A DNA stretch of 64,000 nt from the NCBI RefSeq assembly GCF_007096355.1, contig NZ_VKDF01000003.1, positions 1 to 64,000 of the forward strand, in the 5' to 3' direction. A model generated the notes under the pieces. It saw only the letters and a program-made list of their open reading frames with translations. It had not been told where the DNA came from and did no database searches. Both the position numbers and the translations under genes were made by a program. Shown piece by piece: positions 36,828 through 46,034 of the stretch (position 1 is its first letter; each line of letters opens with the position of its first letter). This stretch comes from Paracoccus sp. M683 (GTDB lineage Bacteria > Pseudomonadota > Alphaproteobacteria > Rhodobacterales > Rhodobacteraceae).

Positions 36828-39644
36828 ATGAGCTTTGGCAAAGGCCACCACCTGCATCTCATCGACGGCTCGGCCTTCATCTTTCGCGCCTATCACGCCT
36901 TGCCGCCGCTGACCCGCAAATCCGACGGCTTGCCGATCGGCGCGGTCGCCGGCTTCTGCAACATGCTGTGGAAATACGTCACCGATGAACGCGGCGCCGA
37001 TGCACCCACCCACGCGGCGGTGATCTTCGATCATTCCGCCAAGACCTTCCGCAACGAGATCTACCCCGAATACAAGGCCAACCGCCCCGAACTGCCCGAG
37101 GATCTGCGCCCGCAATTCCCCCTCACGCGCGAGGCGACGCGCGCCTTCAATATCGCCAGCATCGAGACCGAAGGATATGAGGCCGATGACATCATCGCCG
37201 CCTTGTCCTGTCAGGCGCGCGACGCGGGGGGCAGCGTCACCATCATCAGTTCCGACAAGGACCTGATGCAGCTGGTGGGCAATGGCGTCGACATGCTGGA
37301 CCCGATCAAGAATCAGATCATCGGCCCCGATCAGGTGTTCGAGAAATTCGGCGTCGCCCCCGACCGGGTCATCGACGTGCAGGCGCTGGCCGGCGATTCG
37401 GTCGATAATGTGCCGGGCGCGCCGGGCATCGGCATCAAGACCGCCGCCTTGCTGATCCAGGAATATGGCGATCTGGAAACGCTGCTGGAACGCGCCGAGG
37501 AAATCAAACAGCCCAAGCGCCGCCAAACCCTGATCGACAATGCCGAACTGATCCGCATCTCGAAACGCCTGGTGACGCTGGATTGCGACACGCCGCTGGA
37601 TTTCACGCTTGAAAGCCTGGAGGTGAAGGAGCCCGATCCCCAGACCCTGCTGGGCTTTCTGGCCGAGATGGAGTTTCGCACCCTGACCAACCGCGTGGCC
37701 GAGCGCTTCAAGACCGAGGCGCCGGTCATCAGCGCCGTGCCCACCGCGCCGGCCGCCGATGGTGCGGCGCCTGCGCCGGCGGACGCACCCGATTTCCCTG
37801 CGATCCGGCGCGAGGATTACCAGACCATCACCGATCTGGCCGCGCTGGATGACTGGATCGCCGATATCCGCGCCACCGGCCATGTTGCCATTGACACCGA
37901 AACCACCAGCCTTGACGAGATGCAGGCCGAACTTGTGGGCATTTCGCTGGCCACCCTGCCGGGACGGGCAGCCTATATCCCGCTGGCCCATGTCGCGGGC
38001 GAAGCCGATCTCTTCGGCGGCGGGGCGCGGGCCGAGGGTCAGCTGGACCGCGAGGCGGCTCTGGCCGCGCTGAAGCCGGTTCTGGAAGATGACAGCATCC
38101 TGAAGATCCTGCACAACGCCAAATACGACTGGAAAATCCTGGCCCGCCACGGCGTCCGCATGACCCCGCTCGATGACACCATGCTGATGAGCTATGCGCT
38201 TTACGCAGGCGCGCATAATCACGGCATGGACGAGCTGTCTGAAACCTATCTGGGCCACGTGCCCCAGCCCATCAAGGACCTGATCGGATCAGGCAAATCG
38301 CAGATCAGCTTTGCGCAGGTTCCTGTCGACAAGGCGGCTGGCTATGCGGCCGAGGATGCCGATGTCACACTGCGCCTGTGGCAGATTTTCCGCCCGCAGC
38401 TTGGCCCCAATGCCGTCACCACCGCCTATCAGCGACTGGAGCGCCCGATGATCCCGGTTCTGGCCGGGATGGAGATGGCCGGTATCCGCATTGACCCTCA
38501 GCACCTTTCTCGCATGTCAGGTGCCTTTGCGCAGAAGATGGCCCAGTTCGAGGACGAGGCGCAGACGCTGGCCGGCACCAAGTTCAACCTTGGCAGCCCC
38601 AAGCAATTGGGTGAAATCCTGTTCGATCAGATGGGCCTGCAAGGCGGCAAACAGGGTAAATCGGGCGCTTATTCCACCAGCGCCGACGTGCTGGAGGATC
38701 TGGCCGCCGAGGGCCATGACCTGCCCGCCCGCGTTCTGGATTGGCGCGGGGTCGCCAAGCTGAAATCCACCTATACCGATGCGTTGCCGACCTATGTGAA
38801 CCCGGAAACGGGGCGCATTCATACCAGCTATTCGATCACCGGGGCGCAGACCGGGCGATTGGCCTCGACCGATCCGAACCTGCAAAACATCCCCGTCCGC
38901 ACCGAGGAAGGCCGCCGCATCCGCGAGGCTTTCATCGCCGAGAAGGGCAGAAAGCTGGTCAGCCTGGACTACAGCCAGATCGAGCTGCGGATTCTGGCCC
39001 ATGTCGCCGATATTCCGGCGCTGAAACAGGCGTTTCGCGACGGGATCGACATTCACGCCATGACCGCGTCCCAGATGTTCGGCGTTCCGGTCGAGGGGAT
39101 GGATCCGATGGTCCGCCGCCGCGCCAAGGCGATCAATTTCGGGGTGATCTATGGCATTTCGGGCTTTGGCCTGTCGCGCAACCTGCGCATCCCTCGGGCC
39201 GAGGCGCAGGCCTTTATCGACACCTATTTCGAACGTTTCCCCGGTATCCGCGAATATATGGACAAGACTGTTGCCGATGCCAAACGCGACGGCTTCGTGC
39301 GCACGCTGTTCGGGCGGCGGATCAACACGCCCAATATCAACGCCAATGGTCCGGCGGCGGGCGGGGCGAAGCGCGCGGCGATCAATGCGCCGATTCAGGG
39401 TGCCGCCGCCGATATCATCCGTCGCGCCATGATCCGCATGCCCGAGGCAATTGCGGACCTGCCCGCCACGATGCTGTTGCAGGTTCACGATGAACTTGTG
39501 TTCGAGGTGGATGAGGGCGCGACCGATGCGCTGATCGCCGCTGCCCGTCAGGTGATGGAATCGGCTGCTGAACCGGCAGTGAAACTTTCCGTGCCGCTGG
39601 TTGTCGACGCTGGTGTTGGCGATAACTGGGCCGAGGCACACTGA
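36828..39644 (+). CDS. polA: DNA polymerase I
   Basis: A 938-residue full-length PolA. The 5'-nuclease domain (about 1-290) has FDHSAKTFRNEIYPEYKANR and SSDKDLMQLV; the 3'-5' exonuclease domain (about 340-520) keeps its acidic residues (IDTETTSLDEMQ, KYDWKIL), so proofreading should be active; the polymerase domain carries motif A DYSQIELR, motif B RRAKAINFGVIYG and motif C QVHDELVFEV. It removes RNA primers and fills repair gaps. The ATG at 36828 was chosen from homology (SFGKGHHLHLIDGSAF). Confidence 0.97.
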   Translation: MSFGKGHHLHLIDGSAFIFRAYHALPPLTRKSDGLPIGAVAGFCNMLWKYVTDERGADAPTHAAVIFDHSAKTFRNEIYPEYKANRPELPEDLRPQFPLTREATRAFNIASIETEGYEADDIIAALSCQARDAGGSVTIISSDKDLMQLVGNGVDMLDPIKNQIIGPDQVFEKFGVAPDRVIDVQALAGDSVDNVPGAPGIGIKTAALLIQEYGDLETLLERAEEIKQPKRRQTLIDNAELIRISKRLVTLDCDTPLDFTLESLEVKEPDPQTLLGFLAEMEFRTLTNRVAERFKTEAPVISAVPTAPAADGAAPAPADAPDFPAIRREDYQTITDLAALDDWIADIRATGHVAIDTETTSLDEMQAELVGISLATLPGRAAYIPLAHVAGEADLFGGGARAEGQLDREAALAALKPVLEDDSILKILHNAKYDWKILARHGVRMTPLDDTMLMSYALYAGAHNHGMDELSETYLGHVPQPIKDLIGSGKSQISFAQVPVDKAAGYAAEDADVTLRLWQIFRPQLGPNAVTTAYQRLERPMIPVLAGMEMAGIRIDPQHLSRMSGAFAQKMAQFEDEAQTLAGTKFNLGSPKQLGEILFDQMGLQGGKQGKSGAYSTSADVLEDLAAEGHDLPARVLDWRGVAKLKSTYTDALPTYVNPETGRIHTSYSITGAQTGRLASTDPNLQNIPVRTEEGRRIREAFIAEKGRKLVSLDYSQIELRILAHVADIPALKQAFRDGIDIHAMTASQMFGVPVEGMDPMVRRRAKAINFGVIYGISGFGLSRNLRIPRAEAQAFIDTYFERFPGIREYMDKTVADAKRDGFVRTLFGRRINTPNINANGPAAGGAKRAAINAPIQGAAADIIRRAMIRMPEAIADLPATMLLQVHDELVFEVDEGATDALIAAARQVMESAAEPAVKLSVPLVVDAGVGDNWAEAH

Positions 39645-40636
39645 TGGGTGTGGGCCATCATCACGGCCCCGCCTCGCATCACGGCCACGGCCACGGCCAC
39701 AGCCACCCGCTGCCCTGAAATGACCGCGCGATCCTGTGGGCGGTCATCGTCAATCTGGCGCTGACCGGGGCGCAGATCGCCGGCGGGCTGGTTGCCGTTT
39801 CCACCGCGCTGATTGCGGATGGGGTGCACAACCTGTCCGACGCGATGGCGCTGGTTCTGGCCTTTGGCGCGCGGCGTCTGGCGCGCAGGCCGGCGACGTC
39901 CGATTTCAGCTATGGCTGGGGGCGGGCTGAAACGCTTGCGGCCTTTGTCAACTTCCTTGCGCTGATCGTCGTGTCACTTTGGCTGGCGATCGAGGCATTT
40001 GGCCGGCTGACCGATCCGCCGCCGGTTGCGGGCGGTCTGGTCATGGGGCTTGCGGCCTTTGCGTTGCTGGTTGATCTGGCCACGGCGGCGCTGGTCTATC
40101 GGTCCGCTCGCGAAAGCGTGAATATCCGCGCGGCCTTTCTGCATAATCTGGCCGATGCGGCTGCATCGCTTGCGGTGATTGTCGGCGGCGCGCTGATCTG
40201 GGCCTTTGGCTGGTATCTGGCTGACCCGGTGTTGACGCTGCTGATCTCGGCCGTGATCATCTGGCATGTCCTGGGCGAGATCGGCCCGGTGCTGCGCAGC
40301 CTGATGCTGGGTGCGCCGCCGGGGATCGCGGCCGATCAGGTGCTGGCCGCGCTGCGCAAGCTGCCCGGCGTCGCGGATGCCCATCACCTGCATCTGCGGC
40401 AGATCGACGAAACGCGCAACGCGGCCTCGGTTCATCTGGTCACCGAGACGGCAGATTTCAGCGGGCTGGTGCGCGATGCAAAGGTGATGCTGCGCGAAAC
40501 ATTCGCCATCCAGCACAGCACGATCGAGATCGAACTGCCCGGTGGGCATTGCGCGGACGAGATCGGCGAGGATGAGCCGGACGGTCATCACCACCACGAC
40601 GATCACGACAATGCGCGGGATGACCACGCGCCTTGA
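39644..40636 (+). pseudogene. Cation diffusion facilitator (zinc/cobalt exporter), interrupted by in-frame TGA
   Basis: An ATG overlapping the polA stop opens a His-rich head (GHHHGPASHHGHGHGHSH), but codon 25 (39716-39718) is TGA. The same frame then continues NDRAILWAVIVNLALTGAQIAGG, the first helix of a CDF transporter, and runs to 40636 through the metal site (HNLSDA, FLHNLADA) and cytoplasmic domain, ending in another His-rich tail. No ATG, GTG or TTG lies between the TGA and 39824, so a restart there would lack helix 1. The gene is probably inactive unless the TGA is read through or is a base error. Family role: export of Zn2+/Co2+/Cd2+. Confidence 0.75.
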
Positions 40637-40657
40637 CCTTGCGGCCCGCGGCCCGCT

Positions 40658-42013
40658 TCAGATCGCCGATGAATGGCTGCCCGGCGCGATGGCATAGGCA
40701 TCAATCGCATTGGCGATCATCCGGGCCAGCGGGCGGCCTTCGGTCGCAATGTCCAGCCCCGCAGGCCCACGATGCAGGACCCGACCGAATTGCGCCAGCG
40801 CCGGACCCACGATCCGGTCAAACTGGCCCGGCCCGATACCAAAGCGTTCCGCCATTTCCGTCGCGTCGATGCGGAAGTCGCACATCAGCGCCTCGATCAT
40901 CCTGCCGCGCCAGATATCCTCGGGGGTGAAGGCATGGCCGCGTGTGACCGGCAGCCGCCCATCGCGAACAGCGGCGATATAGGCGCCCGTGGCTGGTGCG
41001 TTCTGCGCATAGCCCTGCGGATAGCGCGAGATGGACGAGGCCCCAAGCCCGATCAGCACCTGGGCCCGGTCATCGGTATAGCCTTGAAAATTCCGCCGCA
41101 GCCTGCCCGCCCGCACGGCACGCGCCAGCCCGTCATCGGGCCTTGAGAAATGGTCGATGCCAATCTCGCCAAAGCCTTCGGACAGAAACAGCGCGCGCGC
41201 CGTGTCGAACAGTGCCAGCCGGGCCTGCGCGTCGGGCAGGGCCTGTTCGGGGATCATCACCTGCCGCTTGGACATCCAGGGCACATGGGCATAGCCGTAA
41301 AGCGCCACCCGGTCGGGCGACAGCGCCAGCAGCTTCTGCACCGTATCCGAGATGCGGGCAGTTGTCTGATGGGGCAGGCCGTAAAGGATATCGGCATTCA
41401 GATTGGCGATGCCATGATCGCGGATCAGCCGCACGGCGGCGGCGGTCAGTTCATGGCTTTGCGGCCTGCCGATGGTTTCCTGAATCTGCGGATCGAAATC
41501 CTGCACCCCGATCGAGGCGCGGTTCACACCGGCACCAGCCAGCGCCGCCATGCGCGGGGCGTCGATTTCCGACGGGTCGATCTCGACCGAGAACTCGCCC
41601 GTGGGCGTCATGGGAAAGGCCGACAGAATGGCCTCGGCCAGCCGCGTGATCATCGCCGCAGGCAGCAAGGTGGGCGTTCCACCGCCCCAATGCAGGCGCG
41701 ACAGGCGGATGCCGGGCGGCAGCAGGACCCGCAGCATCCGCAATTCGGCCAGCAGCATGCGGACATATGCCGCCACCGGTTCCAGTTTCTGCGTGCCCTG
41801 CGTGCGGCAAGCGCAAAACCAGCACAGCCGCCGGCAGAACGGGATATGGACGTAAAGCGAGATTTCGGTCTCCGCCGGGATGGCGGTGATCCAGTCGGTG
41901 ACCATGCCCGTTCCCTGAAAGGGGGCGAAATGCGTGGCCGGGGGATAGCTGGTATAGCGCGGCACGCGGGCCTCGAACAAACCAAGCTGTTTCAGTTGCG
42001 ATGTGCTGCTCAT
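40658..42013 (-). CDS. hemN: Oxygen-independent coproporphyrinogen III oxidase
   Basis: A 451-residue radical SAM enzyme converting coproporphyrinogen III to protoporphyrinogen IX without oxygen. The cluster motif C60-x3-C64-x2-C67-x-C69 (PFCRRLCWFCACR) and the HWGGGTPTLL and DPSEID segments identify HemN rather than HemW. The N-terminus ARVPRYTSYPPATHF is typical. Start ATG 42013 fits homology although no clear Shine-Dalgarno precedes it. A perfect FNR box at 42049-42062 indicates induction at low oxygen. It lies downstream of a usp gene on the same strand. Confidence 0.94.
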   Translation of the reverse strand: MSSTSQLKQLGLFEARVPRYTSYPPATHFAPFQGTGMVTDWITAIPAETEISLYVHIPFCRRLCWFCACRTQGTQKLEPVAAYVRMLLAELRMLRVLLPPGIRLSRLHWGGGTPTLLPAAMITRLAEAILSAFPMTPTGEFSVEIDPSEIDAPRMAALAGAGVNRASIGVQDFDPQIQETIGRPQSHELTAAAVRLIRDHGIANLNADILYGLPHQTTARISDTVQKLLALSPDRVALYGYAHVPWMSKRQVMIPEQALPDAQARLALFDTARALFLSEGFGEIGIDHFSRPDDGLARAVRAGRLRRNFQGYTDDRAQVLIGLGASSISRYPQGYAQNAPATGAYIAAVRDGRLPVTRGHAFTPEDIWRGRMIEALMCDFRIDATEMAERFGIGPGQFDRIVGPALAQFGRVLHRGPAGLDIATEGRPLARMIANAIDAYAIAPGSHSSAI

Positions 42014-42048
42014 GCCGGTCGGTATGGCGCCGCGGCCGGGCATCGTCA

Positions 42049-42062
42049 TTGATCAGGATCAA
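42049..42062 (-). promoter_or_regulatory. FNR box upstream of hemN
   Basis: TTGATCAGGATCAA is a perfect match to the FNR/FnrL consensus TTGAT-N4-ATCAA. Its centre is about 42 bp from the hemN start codon. Activation by an FNR-type regulator under oxygen limitation is well known for hemN genes in Rhodobacter and Paracoccus. Confidence 0.85.
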
Positions 42063-42098
42063 GCCGCGCCGCCGGGACAGGGTGACGCGGCCCGATGG

Positions 42099-42938
42099 TC
42101 AGCGTGCCATGAAGACCGGCAGCTTTGATTTTTCCAGCATGTTGCGGGTGGCGCCGCCCAGAATCGCCTGTCGGAACCGCGAATGGCCGTAAGCCCCCAT
42201 GACGATCAGGTTGGCGTCGATGTCGATGGCGCGGCGGTTGATCTCGTCGCTGATCGTGGGCGCGGTGCGGGCGATCACGGCGACCTCGGCCTTGACGCCG
42301 TGGCGGGTCAGCATGGTGGCCAGGGCAGAGCCGGGATCAGAACCCTCGACGCCCGCGCGGCCGGGGTCGATGATGGCGATCTCGACGCTGTCGGCGGCAC
42401 GCAGCAGTGGCAGGGCGCGGCGCACCGCCGTCATCGCCTCGCTGGACTGGTTCCAGGCGATCAGCACCCGCCTGAAGCCGGTATCTGCAAGGCCGGCGTC
42501 GGGGATGACCAGCACCGGGCATCCGCCCTCGAACATCGCGGCCTCGATCACTGTTTCGCCGCTGCCCGAGGCTTTTTCGCCATAGGGTTGGGACAGCACC
42601 GTCAGATCGGCATAGCGGGTGCGCATGCCGACAAGGCCGGTCACGCCGCCAAGCTGGGCCACGGCGGCCTCGCTGTGCCAGCGCAGATCGGTCGCGGTCG
42701 CCAGCCTTTCGGCTACGGCGTCGCGCAGGCTTGCTGCATCGTTCTCGGCCGCTTCCAGTCCTTCGTTATAGACATAGGGGGCACCGCCGGGGAAATAGTA
42801 GCCCGGCTGGCTGACGTCGATTCCCAGGCACAGGATATCCAGATGACCATCCTGCTGCCGGGTCACCAGCCGCGCGGCATCAAGCTGCGCAGCCTGGCGC
42901 TGGTCGGAAAGAATGGTCAGGATGTTCTTATAGGCCAT
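42099..42938 (-). CDS. Universal stress protein, two-domain
   Basis: A 279-residue protein of two tandem UspA folds (about 1-145 and 155-279). The second domain carries the ATP-binding motif MGAYGHSRFRQAILGGATRNML; the first is degenerate. MAYKNILTILSD with AGGAGG-like GAGGCTGAC upstream sets the start. An FNR-like dyad at 43039-43052 lies upstream. Such double Usp proteins often belong to low-oxygen regulons, which fits hemN immediately downstream. Confidence 0.9.
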   Translation of the reverse strand: MAYKNILTILSDQRQAAQLDAARLVTRQQDGHLDILCLGIDVSQPGYYFPGGAPYVYNEGLEAAENDAASLRDAVAERLATATDLRWHSEAAVAQLGGVTGLVGMRTRYADLTVLSQPYGEKASGSGETVIEAAMFEGGCPVLVIPDAGLADTGFRRVLIAWNQSSEAMTAVRRALPLLRAADSVEIAIIDPGRAGVEGSDPGSALATMLTRHGVKAEVAVIARTAPTISDEINRRAIDIDANLIVMGAYGHSRFRQAILGGATRNMLEKSKLPVFMAR

Positions 42939-43038
42939 GTCAGCCTCCTCTGGCTGTAGAGGGTCGCGCGGTGACTGGCCCATCGGGGCATGGCGTGGCC
43001 CTGCGCATAGAAAACCACGATTCGGGTCCGCGCAAAAG

Positions 43039-43052
43039 TGATTTGCATCACG
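43039..43052 (-). promoter_or_regulatory. FNR/CRP-like dyad upstream of the usp gene
   Basis: GTGATTTGCATCAC is a perfect 5-4-5 dyad differing from the FNR consensus only in the outer base pair. A possible -10, TCTATG (43006-43011, minus strand), places it near -45, a typical activator position. Confidence 0.55.
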
Positions 43053-43158
43053 GGCTTGGCCCGATGCCGGGCAGGATCACCAGCAATTGCGGGCAGCAGG
43101 CCCGCCATGCGATGGCTTGTCACAGCCGTGACGGCACGTGCCAGCCAGACCCTGCCGC

Positions 43159-44487
43159 CTAGGCCGCCAATTCCCCGCGCAGCGAGTTGGGCGCGCTTTC
43201 GACGATGCGGACCCGGACCAGATCACCCACCCGAGCCTTGGGCGCATCGACAAAGACGGAATGCAGATAGTCCGACTTGCCCACCATCTGCCCGGCCTCG
43301 CGCCCGGCCTTCTCGAACAGCACGCCGAGCGTGCGCCCGACCATGCCCAGTTGCGCGGCCTTCTGCTGACGGCTCAGCAGGGCCTGCAATTCCTGCAAGC
43401 GGGCATCGGCCGTGGCGCTGTCCACCTCGGCGCGATCGAAGGCCGGAGTGCCGGGGCGGGGCGAGTATTTGAAGCTGAAGGCGGTGCCGAAATTCACCTG
43501 CTCGACCAGGCGCAGCGTGTCCTGATGATCCTGATCGGTCTCGCCGGGGAAGCCCACGATGAAATCGCTGGTCAGCATGATGTCGGGGCGGGCGGCGCGG
43601 ATGCGGTCGATCAGGCGCAGATACTGATCGGCCGTATGCTTGCGGTTCATCGCCTTCAGGATGCGGTCACTGCCCGATTGCACGGGAAGGTGCAGATAGG
43701 GCATCAGCTGCGGCACATCGCGATGCGCCTCGATCAGATCATCGGCCATGTCATTGGGGTGGCTGGTGGTATAGCGGATGCGGTCCAGCCCCTCGATTTC
43801 GCCAATGGCGCGGATCAGCCGGCCAAAGCCCCATTCGCGGGCGTCCGGGCCAAGCCCGTGCCAGCCATTCACGTTCTGGCCCAGCAGGGTGATTTCACGC
43901 ACGCCGCGCGCCACCAGATCGCGGGCCTCGCGCAGAATGCGGTCGACGGGGCGGCTGACCTCGGCCCCGCGGGTATAGGGGACGACGCAGAAGGCGCAGA
44001 ACTTGTCGCAGCCTTCCTGCACGGTCAGGAAGGCGGCGGGCGCGCGGCGGGTGGCGCGGCGTTCGGGCAGATGCTCGAACTTGTCCTCTTCGGGGAAGTC
44101 GGTGACGATATTCGGGGCCTCGCCGCGCACCATGGCGGGCAGGCGGTGATAGGCCTGCGGGCCGACGACCAGATCGACCAGCGGCATGCGCCGGGTGATT
44201 TCCTCGCCCTCGGCCTGGGCCACGCAGCCCGCGACGCCGATCTTCAGGTCGGGCTTTTCGGCCTTGAGCGGTTTCAGCCGGCCAAGGTCGCTGTACAGCT
44301 TTTCGGCGGCTTTCTCGCGGATATGGCAGGTGTTCAGCAGCACCATGTCGGCGTCGGCCTGATCCTCGGTCAGGACATAGCCTTCGGCGCCCATGGCTTC
44401 GGCCATGCGCTGACTGTCATAGACGTTCATCTGGCAGCCATAGGTCTTGATGAACAGCTTCTTGGGCGCTGCGGTCTGGTCGGTCAT
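43159..44487 (-). CDS. miaB: tRNA-2-methylthio-N6-dimethylallyladenosine synthase
   Basis: A 442-residue methylthiotransferase that adds the ms2 group at A37 of tRNAs reading UNN codons. The N-terminal cluster ligands are C18 (YGCQMN), C54 (NTCHIR) and C88 (AGCVAQ); the radical SAM cluster is C160-x3-C164-x2-C167 in [18 protein letters not shown]; a TRAM domain (about 375-440) binds tRNA. ATG 44487 was chosen because AAGGA lies eight bases before it. Confidence 0.94.
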   Translation of the reverse strand: MTDQTAAPKKLFIKTYGCQMNVYDSQRMAEAMGAEGYVLTEDQADADMVLLNTCHIREKAAEKLYSDLGRLKPLKAEKPDLKIGVAGCVAQAEGEEITRRMPLVDLVVGPQAYHRLPAMVRGEAPNIVTDFPEEDKFEHLPERRATRRAPAAFLTVQEGCDKFCAFCVVPYTRGAEVSRPVDRILREARDLVARGVREITLLGQNVNGWHGLGPDAREWGFGRLIRAIGEIEGLDRIRYTTSHPNDMADDLIEAHRDVPQLMPYLHLPVQSGSDRILKAMNRKHTADQYLRLIDRIRAARPDIMLTSDFIVGFPGETDQDHQDTLRLVEQVNFGTAFSFKYSPRPGTPAFDRAEVDSATADARLQELQALLSRQQKAAQLGMVGRTLGVLFEKAGREAGQMVGKSDYLHSVFVDAPKARVGDLVRVRIVESAPNSLRGELAA

Positions 44488-44542
44488 GGGCATTGTCCTT
44501 GGGATTGCCGCGCTGATACAGGAAAGCAGCAGATTTGGAAAG

Positions 44543-44590
44543 CCGGGGGCGTTGCCCCCGGACCCCCAGGATATTTGGATCAAAGCGAGG
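44543..44590 (+). repeat. Hairpin plus ATATTTGGATCAAAGCGAGG repeat upstream of the TfoX_C gene
   Basis: GGGGGC-GTT-GCCCCC (about 44545-44559) is followed by GGACCCCCAGG and ATATTTGGATCAAAGCGAGG, 14 nt before the start of the next gene. This copy has the cleanest hairpin-core structure of the family. Confidence 0.7.
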
Positions 44591-44603
44591 CCGGAACGGG
44601 CGG

Positions 44604-44936
44604 ATGGTGAGCGATCTGACAGAGATGCAAAGCATCGGCCCGGCCACGGCGGCGGCGCTGATCGCGGCGGGCGTGCCGGATGCGGCGACCTTGCGGGCGA
44701 TCGGGGCCCATGAGGCCTATCGCGCCTTGCTGGTTGCAGGCGGGCGGCCGCATTTCATCTGGTATTACGTCCTGCATATGAGCTTGCAGGGCCGGCCCTG
44801 GAATGACTGCCGGGGCGAGGAAAAGGCGGCGCTGCGACTGCGGTTCGATGCATTGGTGGCCGAGGTCCGGGGCAGGCCGCTGTCAGGGATCGAGGCGGCG
44901 CTGGACGAGATCGGCCTGCCGGCGCCGCGCGGCTAG
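44604..44936 (+). CDS. TfoX/Sxy C-terminal domain protein
   Basis: A 110-residue protein consisting only of a TfoX_C helix-hairpin-helix-like domain: [39 protein letters not shown]. The N-terminal TfoX half, which is linked to competence control in Haemophilus and Vibrio, is absent, so competence is not implied. The extra C-terminal part ([26 protein letters not shown]) is typical of stand-alone versions. Its stop codon overlaps that of the convergent GNAT gene. Confidence 0.85.
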   Translation: MVSDLTEMQSIGPATAAALIAAGVPDAATLRAIGAHEAYRALLVAGGRPHFIWYYVLHMSLQGRPWNDCRGEEKAALRLRFDALVAEVRGRPLSGIEAALDEIGLPAPRG

Positions 44937-45220
44937 CCCCGAAGGTCGGCCCATTCGGGATGGCGCTGGAACTGCGCGTTCACGAAAGGGCAGAGCGGGA
45001 TGATCCTGACCCCTTCCGTCCGCGCATCCGCGATCAGCGCATTGACCAATGCGCGGCCCACGCCGCGCCCGGCCAGTGCTTCGGGCACGCCGGTATGGTC
45101 GGCGATCAGTCCTGCCGTGCCCGCCTTGCTGTAGGTCAGTTCCGCCTCGATCCCGTCGATGGTCACGACATAGCGGCCGCGGGTCTCGCCGTCTTCACGG
45201 GTGATTTTGATCTCGTTCAT
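44933..45220 (-). CDS. Small GNAT-type N-acetyltransferase (YidJ/Gcn5-like)
   Basis: A 95-residue minimal GNAT domain of the kind typified by human GTLF3B. The acetyl-CoA loop VPEALAGRGVGRALVNALIADAR and the end IIPLCPFVNAQFQRHPEWADL are diagnostic. Its ATG overlaps the stop of the upstream CDGSH gene by one base (TGATG). The substrate is unknown. Confidence 0.88.
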   Translation of the reverse strand: MNEIKITREDGETRGRYVVTIDGIEAELTYSKAGTAGLIADHTGVPEALAGRGVGRALVNALIADARTEGVRIIPLCPFVNAQFQRHPEWADLRG

Positions 45221-45852
45221 CAATCGGCCTCGAATCCTGCTTCCTTGTGGCTGCCATCGCAGAATGGCTTGTTTTTTGAATGGCCGCAGCGGCACAGGAA
45301 GAATTTCGTCCCCGTGGTGATGCGGCGGCCGCTGCCGGCGATGATTTCCAGATTTCCCTTGACCAGGTTGGGGCCGTTTTTCGTCGGCTTGACCTCGATC
45401 GGGCCATCGCGGACATCCAGCACCGGCGGATCCTCTTGCGAGGGAATGTCGGCCGTGGCGCGAAATTCGGCGGCAAGATGGCTGTTGTCGCAGAAGGGCT
45501 TGTTCTGCGACAGGCCGCAGCGGCACAACAGCGCGCGTTTGCGCGGATCCTGGCCCGCGATGTGGATGTCGCCGCGCAACTCGTTCGGGCCATCCTCCCA
45601 GGGGCGCAGCGTGTTGACGTGCGGCATCTGTTCCTCAAGCCCGCCATCCTTCCTGCGATAGGTCAGCGCCCCGGATGGGCAGGCGTCGATCACGCGGGCG
45701 ATTTCCTCGGCCTGCGCCTGATCGGGAAAGATCCAGCCGCCCTTGGTGCCGGGGCGAAACACCTGGGGCAGGCCCAGAACGCAGCGGCGGGCATGGATGC
45801 ATTTCCCGCTGTCATATTCCACAATGATCGTGTCGGATTCGGGTGGCGGCAT
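45220..45852 (-). CDS. Fer4-like plus double CDGSH iron-sulfur protein
   Basis: A 210-residue protein with three iron-sulfur modules. Residues 1-75 resemble the Fer4_19 domain (YDSGKCIHARRCV and DACPSGAL). Residues about 108-125 and 185-202 are two CDGSH motifs, CRCGLSQNKPFCDNSH and CRCGHSKNKPFCDGSH, each expected to hold a 2Fe-2S cluster with three Cys and one His. The first has Asn for Gly in CDGSH. Related to mitoNEET; probably electron transfer or redox sensing. It is translationally coupled to the GNAT gene and divergent from cydA. Confidence 0.9.
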   Translation of the reverse strand: MPPPESDTIIVEYDSGKCIHARRCVLGLPQVFRPGTKGGWIFPDQAQAEEIARVIDACPSGALTYRRKDGGLEEQMPHVNTLRPWEDGPNELRGDIHIAGQDPRKRALLCRCGLSQNKPFCDNSHLAAEFRATADIPSQEDPPVLDVRDGPIEVKPTKNGPNLVKGNLEIIAGSGRRITTGTKFFLCRCGHSKNKPFCDGSHKEAGFEAD

Positions 45853-46034
45853 GGCTGGCTCCGGGGGAAGGGGGGGCTGGCTGATCCGGAGGATGCCTGT
45901 TCAGCCGCGCGTGTCAACCGGCTGCGGCCGGCTGCGGCCCTTTCGCAGGGCGCGACCACTTGCCACGCGATCTACCCATTGGGAAGTGGCGCGGTTCGCG
46001 CTAAGCTTGTCGTTGAATATCAAGGAGCCCGCTG

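Noticed and set aside
39716..39718. TGA in the CDF gene read as selenocysteine
   Set aside because: No SECIS-like structure was evident after it, and CDF proteins have no known selenocysteine at this variable, non-catalytic position.
44604..44936. Competence regulator TfoX
   Set aside because: Only the C-terminal domain is present; the N-terminal regulatory half is missing, so competence control cannot be claimed.
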